Origin: Campylobacter corcagiensis
GTDB taxonomy: Bacteria > Campylobacterota > Campylobacteria > Campylobacterales > Campylobacteraceae
Length of the DNA stretch: 64,000 nt
NCBI RefSeq assembly: GCF_013201645.1
Contig: NZ_CP053842.1
Location: forward strand, 186,001-250,000
Reading direction: 5' to 3'
Each line of letters opens with the position of its first letter. Position 1 is the stretch's first letter. The notes under the pieces are model-generated. The model made no database searches. It worked only from the letters and a program-made list of their open reading frames with translations, and had not been told where the DNA came from. The position numbers and the translations under genes are program-made. This document shows, in pieces, positions 8,428 through 16,337 of this stretch.

Positions 8428-9444
8428 AGATTTGCAAGATAAACATAAAATTATAGATGAAGTTTTATGCTCTCTTTCTAGCTTAAAGCAGATTGATGAT
8501 AAAAAGATGTTTTATAAGATAAAAGGAAATATAAAAAAGCTTGAAAAAATATATCATTCTGGTTTTAGACATCAATATTCTGAAATTTTTAAAATTTTAT
8601 CAAGAATAAATGATGATAGCAAGAAAGAGCTCAGCGTAGATCAGTTAAGTGAAACTATATGCGTTTTATTTGAGTTTGCAAAAAAAGGTGTAATGTTCAT
8701 GATATTAGTTGGAAGTTGTGTAGCCAAACACCTGCAATCCTCTACAATAATAGAGAATATTATAAAGAGTATTGTGATTATTATATAAATTTCATACCAA
8801 AGCTGGCAAAGCTATATGATCATATTAATTTGGATATAGCCAGAATTAACTATATGAAAGCTATCAGGGAAGAAATAAAAGAAGAGTTAAAAGATACTAG
8901 TCGTAAAATAGATAAAAACATAAATAAAGCTAAAGATGAGGTTAATAACTCAGCTAACAATGCTCTTAAAAAGGCAGAAGATGCGTTTTATAAAGCACAA
9001 GAGTCTACGAAAGATTATGTAACAATCCTTGGTATATTTGCAGCCATAGTTGTTACTTTTACCGGTGCTTTTTCAATCAATAAAGATTTATTTGCAAATA
9101 TTAGTAATATTTCGTCTATAAAGATCCTATTGTTTGTCTTAACAAATGGTTGTCTAACTTTCAATATTCTAGTTTGTCTTTATAATTTTATATTAAAAAT
9201 AAATATTAAAAAAGATCAAGAATTATTAAAGACAAATAAGATAAATTTTTATTTAGTGATTGCCATAATGGCAAATTTAATGGTGCTTCTAGTTGATGAA
9301 GATTATATAAATACAGACTCTTTAAATTTTATTGTATATACGATAGTGCTCGTAGTTATACTTTTTTTAATATATAGTCTGTATTCATTGTTTAAAAACA
9401 TAAAACAAATTTTGGTAAAACTATACCTAAAATTTATCTCTTAG
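8417..9444 (+). pseudogene. membrane-anchored partner of the Panacea protein, frameshifted at an A7 tract
   Basis: Two frames together make one protein of about 342 residues. The first runs from ATG 8417 to a stop at 8788. The second is open from 8674 to the stop at 9444. The switch fits the A-run at 8680-8686: one more A joins ...FEFAKK to RCNVHDISWK... and on. The N-terminal half is helical and soluble. A charged, coiled-coil-like stretch (IREEIKEELKDTSRKIDKN) follows, then four membrane helices in two pairs (DYVTILGIFAAIVVTF, ILLFVLTNGCLTFNILV, YLVIAIMANLMVLLV, FIVYTIVLVVILFLIY). No family is recognised. Coupling to Panacea suggests a membrane-acting toxin. The gap could be decay, a slippage switch, −1 recoding (A AAA AAA) or a base-call error. 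It overlaps the brnQ end by 11 bases. Confidence 0.6.
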
Positions 9445-10753
9445 TCGAAGCTCTTATTGAGCCAATAACTGCACAAACTACAGCTGGTATAACCCACTCA
9501 AACCCGCCATCATAAAATGGTAAGTATGTTTTGAAAAGCTCAGTAACTATAGGAAAATTAATATCAAACTGAGTATCAAAAGTTCTTACAAGACTTATTA
9601 CAAAAACCACTCCAACAGTTAAAACATATGTAAATCTATCACCATTTACAATATCATCAAGTAGTGATAAAACTATCAAGCAAAGTGCTATTGGGTAGAT
9701 TATGAAAAGAAATGGTACAGCGTAGCTAATAATCGCACTAAGACCTAAATTTGCTACTATAGAAGCAAAAACAGATACTATAATAATCCATGTTTTATAT
9801 GGAATTTTTGTTATAGATACAAAATACTCACTTATTGCACAAGTTAGTCCAACTGTTGTTGTAAGGCAGGCTAAAAATACACTTACTCCTAGTATAACAA
9901 TGCCAAACCTACCAAAAAGAGCATTTGTAGCTGCTGAAAGAATTGTAGCTCCATTTGGATTTACCTCTGATATAAGTCCAGAAGCACCTATACTTGCACC
10001 CACATAAGATAGTGCGATATATATTGTCATTAGGATAAACCCAGCTACAAATCCTGATAAAATAGTATACTTTACGATACTTTTTTCATCATTTACGCCT
10101 AGTTTTCTAAATGTAATAAGCACAACCAGCCCAAAGTTAAGAGCAGCTAACGCATCCATTGTTTGATATCCTTCAACTACACCTTTTGACACTGCGTGAT
10201 TTGCCCATTCACCACTTGCAGCTGCAAACTCACCTGTATGCATAGGATTTATTATGGCAGCCAAAACCAAAACCACAATAAGAAGCAAAAGCAAAGGCGT
10301 TAAAAACTTACCTAGCATATCAACCATTTTTGTTGAGTTTATAGATAGTGCCCAGTTTATGATAAAATACACTACTGAGTATATAAAAAGTGGTAAAAAA
10401 CTAGTAAATTCTCCAAGAAAAGGCTTAATGGCAAGCTCATAAGGCATATTTGCAGCTCTTGGCATAGCAAAAAGTGGACCAATTATCAAAAGCATGGCAA
10501 TTATAAAAACAAGAGCAAATTTGTATGAAACCCTGCTTGCTAGGTTTTGAAGACCATTTGATTTAGCAACAGCTGCTATACCAAGTATAGGAAAAAGCAC
10601 AGCCGTAAGGCAAAAGGCAATAATAGCAACGCTGGTATTAACACCAGCTTGAAATCCAAGAGATGGTGGGAATATAAAGTTTCCTGCGCCAAAAAACATT
10701 GAAAAAAGTGTTAAGCTTACGATTATGAAGCTTTTAAAACTTATATTTTGCAT
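9434..10753 (-). CDS. brnQ: branched-chain amino acid : cation symporter BrnQ
   Basis: An inner-membrane symporter for leucine, isoleucine and valine. The 439 residues are almost entirely hydrophobic, with about 12 helices, and begin with the family's diagnostic SMFFGAGNFIFPPSLG segment. The ATG at 10753 is chosen over one 69 bases upstream because it has AGAGGT six bases before it and gives the standard N-terminus (MQNISFKSF). It converges with the frameshifted gene to its left. No other amino-acid transport gene adjoins it. Confidence 0.9.
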   Translation of the reverse strand: MQNISFKSFIIVSLTLFSMFFGAGNFIFPPSLGFQAGVNTSVAIIAFCLTAVLFPILGIAAVAKSNGLQNLASRVSYKFALVFIIAMLLIIGPLFAMPRAANMPYELAIKPFLGEFTSFLPLFIYSVVYFIINWALSINSTKMVDMLGKFLTPLLLLLIVVLVLAAIINPMHTGEFAAASGEWANHAVSKGVVEGYQTMDALAALNFGLVVLITFRKLGVNDEKSIVKYTILSGFVAGFILMTIYIALSYVGASIGASGLISEVNPNGATILSAATNALFGRFGIVILGVSVFLACLTTTVGLTCAISEYFVSITKIPYKTWIIIVSVFASIVANLGLSAIISYAVPFLFIIYPIALCLIVLSLLDDIVNGDRFTYVLTVGVVFVISLVRTFDTQFDINFPIVTELFKTYLPFYDGGFEWVIPAVVCAVIGSIRASTKR

Positions 10754-10817
10754 AAGACCTCTTTGAAATAAATTTATGTATATTATTAGATATAAGCTAA
10801 ATGCTGTATTAAAATTA

Positions 10818-10868
10818 GACAAATTCAGTAAAATTCAGTAAATTTGTTACTTTTTTACTAAATTTGTC
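10818..10868. repeat. imperfect 15-bp inverted repeat between htpX and brnQ
   Basis: GACAAATTCAGTAAA (10818-10832) pairs with TTTACTAAATTTGTC (10854-10868) with one mismatch, around a 21-base loop. The left arm is partly duplicated (ATTCAGTAAA twice). It lies after the htpX stop and before brnQ on the minus strand, so it may terminate htpX or control brnQ. Confidence 0.45.
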
Positions 10869-10886
10869 TTAAATTTAGGCTCTTTT

Positions 10887-11729
10887 CTATCTAAGTTCAA
10901 TATCAATTTGTTTAAGTGCTGCTATTCTGTCTTCAGTTTTTGGGTGAGTTCTAAAAAGATTAGCTAAATTTGACTTTACGCCACTAAAAGGATTTACAAT
11001 AAACATATGTGAAGTTTCAGGCTGTGCGCCAGAAAGCACTCTGCCACTCCTTGCGTAGTTTTCTAGTTTGGTAAGTGCTGAAGCTAGAGCTAGTGGGTTT
11101 TTTGTTATCATTGCTGCTCCTTTATCAGCTCCGTATTCGCGGCTTCTTGAAATGCTCATTTGTATAATCGTTGCAACTATTGGCATTATTATTGCTAGGG
11201 CTATTATTAGTATAGGATTTCTGTTTTGGTTATTATTTGAAACTGCACCAAATTGAGCGAAATTTCCAAGTATTGATATCGCTCCTGCAAATGCTGAAGC
11301 AATAGAGCCTGTAAGGATGTCATAGTGTTTTACATGGCTAAGTTCGTGAGCCAAAACGCCTTCAATCTCTTCATCATTTAAGATGTCTAAAAGTCCAGTA
11401 GTTGCAGCAACAACGGCATTGTTTGGGTTTCTACCTGTTGCAAAAGCGTTTGGAACATTTTCATTTATTATGCACACTTTTGGCATAGGAAGACCAGCTT
11501 TATTTGCTAGTTTTTCTACTACTTGATAAATTCTAGTATCGCTTCCTACTGGCTTTGCTCCGTAGTGCTTAAGGACGATTTTATCACTAAAAAAATAACT
11601 AAAAAAGTTTATACCACAGGCTAGTAAAAAAGCTATTATCATTCCAGTCTTGCCACCTAAAACGCCGCCAACAAAGACAAAAAGAAGCATTAAGCCAACC
11701 ATTAAAGCTGTCGTTTTAAAAATTTCCAT
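10887..11729 (-). CDS. htpX: HtpX-like membrane zinc metalloprotease (M48)
   Basis: An inner-membrane quality-control protease that degrades misfolded membrane proteins. Two N-terminal membrane helices (residues about 8-52) precede the catalytic HELSH site (LAHELSHVKHYD). A second membrane pair follows (SIASAFAGAISILG, IIALAIIMPIVATII), then SREYGADKGA, which supplies the third zinc ligand, a glutamate. The C-terminus has FRTHPKTEDRIAAL. At 280 residues it is of usual length for HtpX. All catalytic residues are present. It appears monocistronic. Confidence 0.92.
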   Translation of the reverse strand: MEIFKTTALMVGLMLLFVFVGGVLGGKTGMIIAFLLACGINFFSYFFSDKIVLKHYGAKPVGSDTRIYQVVEKLANKAGLPMPKVCIINENVPNAFATGRNPNNAVVAATTGLLDILNDEEIEGVLAHELSHVKHYDILTGSIASAFAGAISILGNFAQFGAVSNNNQNRNPILIIALAIIMPIVATIIQMSISRSREYGADKGAAMITKNPLALASALTKLENYARSGRVLSGAQPETSHMFIVNPFSGVKSNLANLFRTHPKTEDRIAALKQIDIELR

Positions 11730-11834
11730 TTTAAATCCTTTATGGTTAAAATTTTTACTATTATATAATAAATTTAGTTAAAAATTTATTTTAAGACTTT
11801 TTATATATAATTTTATATTTTTATAGGAGAGATT

Positions 11835-12311
11835 ATGTTAAAAGAATCTAAAAATTTACAAAATGAGCTAATAGAATTCATAGACTCACAAAAAAGTGTG
11901 ATAATATCAAGTTTTGATGATTTTTGCTTGTCTTCATATGCTCCATTTATTAGGCTTAAAGATAGTATATTTGTGATCATATCAAGCATTGCAAGGCACT
12001 ATCAGGCTATAAATAAAAACAAAGAACTAGTAAGTGTGATGTTTATTGAAGATGAGAGCATGGTTAAAAGCATTTTTGCTAGATTTAGGGCGAGTTTTAG
12101 TGTGGAAGTTGGTTTAAAAGATGAACTTAGAGATGAGATTTTTTCTAAATTTGAAGAAAAATTCAAAGATGAAGTAGCACTAAAGATGATAAAAGATCTT
12201 AAAGATTTTCATATTATAGAATTTAAACTTAAAAATGGTCGTTTTGTTAAAGGATTTGGTAGGGCTTATGATTTAGATGGGTTAAATGTAACAAATTCTG
12301 TAAAAGGGTAA
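11835..12311 (+). CDS. HugZ/PNPOx-type split-barrel protein, short form
   Basis: A 158-residue FMN-binding-split-barrel protein resembling the haem-degrading HugZ/ChuZ family. Seen features are a KSVIISSFDDFCLSSYAPFIRL strand pair, the ISSIARHYQAINKN segment, the FEDESMVKSIFARFR-like helix region and the C-terminal GRFVKGFGRAYDLDGL that is typical of the family. It is much shorter than ChuZ as I recall it (about 250 residues), and the tail lacks the histidine that binds haem in HugZ. Haem oxygenase activity is therefore doubtful. AGGAGAG precedes the ATG. Confidence 0.65.
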   Translation: MLKESKNLQNELIEFIDSQKSVIISSFDDFCLSSYAPFIRLKDSIFVIISSIARHYQAINKNKELVSVMFIEDESMVKSIFARFRASFSVEVGLKDELRDEIFSKFEEKFKDEVALKMIKDLKDFHIIEFKLKNGRFVKGFGRAYDLDGLNVTNSVKG

Positions 12312-12319
12312 AATTTAAA

Positions 12320-12395
12320 TGGTGGTTAGAGGCAGAATCGAACTGCCGACACGCAGATTTTCAGTCTGCTGCTCTACCGACTGAGCTATCCAACC
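12320..12395 (-). tRNA. tRNA-Phe (GAA)
   Basis: The reverse strand folds as a 76-base cloverleaf. The acceptor is GGTTGGA/TCTAACC with one G·T pair. The D arm is GCTC…GAGC. The anticodon stem GCAGA/TCTGC has loop CTGAAAA giving anticodon GAA. The T arm is GGCAG/CTGCC with TTCGATT. The terminal ACCA is encoded. Confidence 0.97.
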
Positions 12396-12470
12396 ACCGT
12401 AAAAGCGAAATGAAATTATATAGCTTTTTTACTTAAAGTTTGATTAAAATTTATTTTTTCATCTTTATAA

Positions 12471-13664
12471 TTAAATTTTAAGCACACACTCCTTAAATTT
12501 ATCACCCCTTTGTGCATATGAGCTAAACTGATCTAAACTCGCACACGCAGGACTCAAAAGAGCAACTTCCCCCAGTTTTAAGCTCTTTGAAATTTCATTA
12601 ACTGCATTTTCTAAAATATCACTTTTATAAGCTTTATAGCCAAATTTATTGCTTAAAGTCATAATCTTATCAACACTAGAGCCAATAGCATAAATTTCAA
12701 GATTAAGATTTTTAAAGTTTTCAAATAGTGGCGTTAAATCCACGCCTTTATCATCACCGCCAAGTATTAGATAAATTTTTTTATCTTTATATCTATCGAC
12801 GGCTTTTAAACAAGCATCTAAATTTGTAGCTTTTGTATCATTTACCCAAAGTCTACTGAATTTATCATGAAATTCTTCAACACGGTTTTTATCTATTTCA
12901 AAGCTATTTAAAAGCTCAAAATTTGCCACTCCAGTAGCAAATTTAGAAACGCATAGAGCCATTAAAGCATCTTCTAAAAACGGCACTTTAAATTTCACAT
13001 CTTTTATATCTACGTCACAAATTTCAGCTAAATCGCTATCATTTTCATAACCGAAAATTTTAGCTTTTGTTGGAGTATTAGCATAAATTTTAGGTATTAT
13101 TGCTACGCTACTTTGATCCATCATGCTAAGTGGTTTAAGCTTTGTTTTAACATACTCATCCATGCTTCCATGCCAACTTAGATGATCAGGAGTTATAGGA
13201 AGTAAGGCATAAATTTTAGGAGCGCTAAATTTAGTGTAGTGGATAGTAAAAGAGCTTGTCTCAAGTATCCAAAATTTTGCCGTTTTATCTAGCTTTGCCA
13301 AAGGCGTTCCTACATTTCCACCCATAGCGCCACCAAATTTACGAAGTAAAAGCTCTGTCATTTGTGTGGTTGTAGTCTTGCCGTTTGTTCCGCTTATCCA
13401 AATTTTAACTGGCGAAGTATCTTTAAAATAGTCATACTCACTTATTAAATTTCTAGCTTTTTTAACCAAAGTATGATCTTTAGGAAATCCAGGACTTGGA
13501 ATTTCTAAGTTGCTTTTTAAAGGATCAAATTCACTAACTGGCTTTAATAAATTTCCAAATTCATCTTTTGAAATTTCACTAAATTTATCATCAAAAATTT
13601 CCCACTCGCCACTACTTGCCAAAGCTTTTGTAGTTACACCATATCCAAATAAAGATTTTGCCAT
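12471..13664 (-). CDS. murD: UDP-N-acetylmuramoyl-L-alanine–D-glutamate ligase
   Basis: A cytoplasmic Mur ligase that adds D-glutamate to UDP-MurNAc-L-Ala using ATP. It has the ATP-binding loop GTNGKTTTTQM, the ETSSFTI segment, the DHLSWHGSMDEY metal/substrate motif, NDTKATN, and a C-terminal LLSPACASLDQFSSYAQRG. The ATG at 13664 is chosen over one at 13730, which lies inside mraY. It has AGGAG six bases upstream that overlaps the mraY stop and gives 397 residues. It lies 8 bases after mraY and is co-transcribed with it, as in C. jejuni. Confidence 0.94.
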   Translation of the reverse strand: MAKSLFGYGVTTKALASSGEWEIFDDKFSEISKDEFGNLLKPVSEFDPLKSNLEIPSPGFPKDHTLVKKARNLISEYDYFKDTSPVKIWISGTNGKTTTTQMTELLLRKFGGAMGGNVGTPLAKLDKTAKFWILETSSFTIHYTKFSAPKIYALLPITPDHLSWHGSMDEYVKTKLKPLSMMDQSSVAIIPKIYANTPTKAKIFGYENDSDLAEICDVDIKDVKFKVPFLEDALMALCVSKFATGVANFELLNSFEIDKNRVEEFHDKFSRLWVNDTKATNLDACLKAVDRYKDKKIYLILGGDDKGVDLTPLFENFKNLNLEIYAIGSSVDKIMTLSNKFGYKAYKSDILENAVNEISKSLKLGEVALLSPACASLDQFSSYAQRGDKFKECVLKI

Positions 13665-13672
13665 TTTAACTC

Positions 13673-14737
13673 CTATCTTAGTTTTAGTGATGCTAAAGCT
13701 ATCACATTTGCAATGAGAGCTATCATCCAAAAGCGTATGATGATTTTATTTTCTACCCAGCCTTTTAACTCAAAGTGATGATGAAGTGGTGCCATTAAAA
13801 AAACACGCTTTTTAAAGACCTTAAAGCTTCCTACTTGAAGTATCACGCTTAAAGTTTCTGCTACGAAAATAAAGCCTATTAATATAAGTAAAAATTCATT
13901 TTTACTTATCACACCACAATACCCCATAAAAGCCCCAAGAGTTAAGCTTCCGCTATCTCCCATAAAAACCTCTGCTGGATGACAGTTATACCATAAAAAC
14001 CCTAAAAGCGCACCTATTAATGCCGCACATATAACAACAACTTCTCCAGCACCACTAACTTTTGGTAAGAATAGATATTCGCTAAATACCGCATGTCCGC
14101 TTAAATATATAAAAATTCCAAGCGTTACAAAAGCAAATACTGATGGTATGGTAGCCAGCCCATCAAGCCCGTCTGTTAAATTCACAGCATTTGAACTAGC
14201 TATGATAACTATCGCCCAGAAAAACAGAATAAAAAATTTCATATCAAAAAGCGGGTATTTATAAAAAGGTATATAGAGTTTTGTATCTAAATTTGTAAGA
14301 GTTAAAAGATATATTGATATGACAAAAGATAGCACTACCTGAAGTCTTAGTTTTGCTTTTGGACTAAGACCAGAGTGATTTTTTTTACCAGCAACTTTAG
14401 AATAATCATCAATGTATCCAATCAAACAAAAGCCTATCAAGGTTATCAAAGCTCCAATTACATAAGGGTTTGTAAGCTTTGCAAACAAAAGTGTGGATAT
14501 GACAGTGCTAGCAGTAAAGACAATACCACCCATAGTTGGAGTGTGAATTTTGGCTAGATGGCTTTTAGGGGCTAGTTCGTATATCGGCTGACTTGCGTTT
14601 TTAAGTTTTGCCCAAGTTATAAATTTTGGCATCAAATATACAGATAAAACAAAGCCTATAAAAAACGCTCCACCACTTCTAGCTGTGATATAGCTAAAAA
14701 TATTAACACTAAAAATCTCATAAAACAAATAAAACAT
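13673..14737 (-). CDS. mraY: phospho-N-acetylmuramoyl-pentapeptide-transferase
   Basis: An inner-membrane enzyme that moves phospho-MurNAc-pentapeptide onto undecaprenyl phosphate to form lipid I. It has about ten membrane helices. Key segments are [17 protein letters not shown] (the paired aspartates), [25 protein letters not shown] and the histidine-rich [12 protein letters not shown]. The 354 residues match the family. It is the first gene of the mraY-murD pair and is divergent from gpmI. Confidence 0.96.
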   Translation of the reverse strand: MFYLFYEIFSVNIFSYITARSGGAFFIGFVLSVYLMPKFITWAKLKNASQPIYELAPKSHLAKIHTPTMGGIVFTASTVISTLLFAKLTNPYVIGALITLIGFCLIGYIDDYSKVAGKKNHSGLSPKAKLRLQVVLSFVISIYLLTLTNLDTKLYIPFYKYPLFDMKFFILFFWAIVIIASSNAVNLTDGLDGLATIPSVFAFVTLGIFIYLSGHAVFSEYLFLPKVSGAGEVVVICAALIGALLGFLWYNCHPAEVFMGDSGSLTLGAFMGYCGVISKNEFLLILIGFIFVAETLSVILQVGSFKVFKKRVFLMAPLHHHFELKGWVENKIIIRFWMIALIANVIALASLKLR

Positions 14738-14814
14738 TAAATTTAACCTTTAACAAATAAAAAGGGAAATTCTACTATAATGTTGCTTATATTTATATTT
14801 CAAAGGGTAAATTT

Positions 14815-16293
14815 GTGAAAAAAAAGATAGTTTTAGTAATAACAGATGGTATCGGATACAATCCAAATAACGAGTTTAACGCCTTTGCAGTGGCCAAAAA
14901 ACCAACTTATGAGTGGCTTTTTAAAAATACTCCAAATTCACTTCTTAAAACTTCAGGTTTAGCTGTTGGTCTACCTAAAGGGCAAATGGGAAATTCAGAA
15001 GTAGGACATATGACGATAGGTTCTGGGCGGGTTTTATATCAAAGTTTAGTTAAGATTGATAAAGCAGTTCAAAATGGAGAACTTGCTAAAAATAGTGCTT
15101 TAGTTAATCTTTTAAATAGCGTAAAAAGGGTTCATGTCATAGGGCTTTATAGCGATGGTGGTGTCCACTCACATAAAACTCACTTTGATGAAATTTGTAA
15201 AATTTCGCTTGATTTTGGAAAAGAGGTCTTTGCTCATTTAATAACTGATGGGCGAGATGTAAGCCCTACAAGTGGTCTTGAGTTCGTTAAAGAATTTGAA
15301 AATTTTGCCACTAAAAATAGCATAAATTTAGCCACGATATCTGGAAGATTTTACGCGATGGATAGAGATAAAAGGTGGGATAGAGTTAAAACTGCTTATG
15401 ACGCTATGGCAAAAAATGAGAATTTATTAAATTTAACTCCAAGTAAGTATATTGAAAATTCTTACGATGATGGCGTTACAGATGAGTTTATAAAACCGGC
15501 TAGTTTTTTAAAATTTGATGGTATAAAAGCCCAGGACGGCGTAGTTTTTATAAATTTTAGAAATGATAGAGCTAGAGAAATTTGTGATGCTTTAGGCACT
15601 CTAAATTTTAGCGAATTTCAAAGGGATGAAATTTGTGAAAAATTAATCACAATGACAAAATATGATGATAAATTTGATTTTCCTGTGATGTTTGAAAATG
15701 ACGATATTAAGGACACTTTAGCTGAGGTTATCTCAAAAGCAGGTCTTACACAGCTTCACACAGCTGAGACTGAAAAATACGCACATGTGACATTTTTCTT
15801 AAATGGCGGAAAAGAAGAGCCTTATTTAAATGAAACAAGAGTGCTAATTCCTAGCCCAAAAGTTAAAACTTACGATGAAAAGCCTGAAATGAGTGCTTAT
15901 GAGGTTTGTGATGCGGTTATAAAAGGCATGGAATTTGGGCATGATTTTATCGTTGTAAATTTTGCAAATGGCGATATGGTCGGTCATACTGGAAATTTTG
16001 AAGCTAGCATTAAGGCTGTTGAAGCAGTTGATGAGTGTTTGGGGCGGATTTTAAAGGTCGCAAAAGATAAAAACTACTCCTATATGCAAATCTCAGATCA
16101 TGGAAATTGCGAAGCTATGAAAGCACCAAATGGCGATATTTTAACAAATCACTCAACTTTTGATGTTTTTTGCTTTGTTATGTCTGATGGCGTAACTAAG
16201 ATAAAAGATGGCGGACTTAGCAATGTTGCACCAACTCTACTAAAAATAATGAATTTAGAAATTCCTAAACAAATGGATGAAGCGTTGTTTTAA
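14815..16293 (+). CDS. gpmI: 2,3-bisphosphoglycerate-independent phosphoglycerate mutase
   Basis: This glycolytic enzyme interconverts 3- and 2-phosphoglycerate with two Mn ions. The alkaline-phosphatase fold is shown by VITDGIGYN at the N-terminus, the catalytic serine in KGQMGNSEVGH, the ITDGRDVSPTSG loop, FRNDRAREI, and metal ligands in NFANGDMVGHTG and ISDHGNCE. The 492 residues match. It starts at GTG 14815 with AAAGGG upstream. In the gene order I recall for C. jejuni it is followed directly by fabG; here the Dnd cassette intervenes, starting 44 bases after its stop. Confidence 0.95.
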   Translation: MKKKIVLVITDGIGYNPNNEFNAFAVAKKPTYEWLFKNTPNSLLKTSGLAVGLPKGQMGNSEVGHMTIGSGRVLYQSLVKIDKAVQNGELAKNSALVNLLNSVKRVHVIGLYSDGGVHSHKTHFDEICKISLDFGKEVFAHLITDGRDVSPTSGLEFVKEFENFATKNSINLATISGRFYAMDRDKRWDRVKTAYDAMAKNENLLNLTPSKYIENSYDDGVTDEFIKPASFLKFDGIKAQDGVVFINFRNDRAREICDALGTLNFSEFQRDEICEKLITMTKYDDKFDFPVMFENDDIKDTLAEVISKAGLTQLHTAETEKYAHVTFFLNGGKEEPYLNETRVLIPSPKVKTYDEKPEMSAYEVCDAVIKGMEFGHDFIVVNFANGDMVGHTGNFEASIKAVEAVDECLGRILKVAKDKNYSYMQISDHGNCEAMKAPNGDILTNHSTFDVFCFVMSDGVTKIKDGGLSNVAPTLLKIMNLEIPKQMDEALF

Positions 16294-16299
16294 CTTAAA

Positions 16300-16315
16300 T
16301 TTAGATTAATCTAAA
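16300..16315. repeat. perfect 16-bp palindrome before the Dnd cassette
   Basis: TTTAGATTAATCTAAA is its own reverse complement and lies 6 bases after the gpmI stop and 22 bases before the dndC ATG. It may be an operator or a weak terminator. No convincing −35/−10 pair is visible in the 44-base gap, so the cassette may be read through from gpmI. Confidence 0.5.
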
Positions 16316-16337
16316 ACCAAATAAAAGAGTAGAGAAA

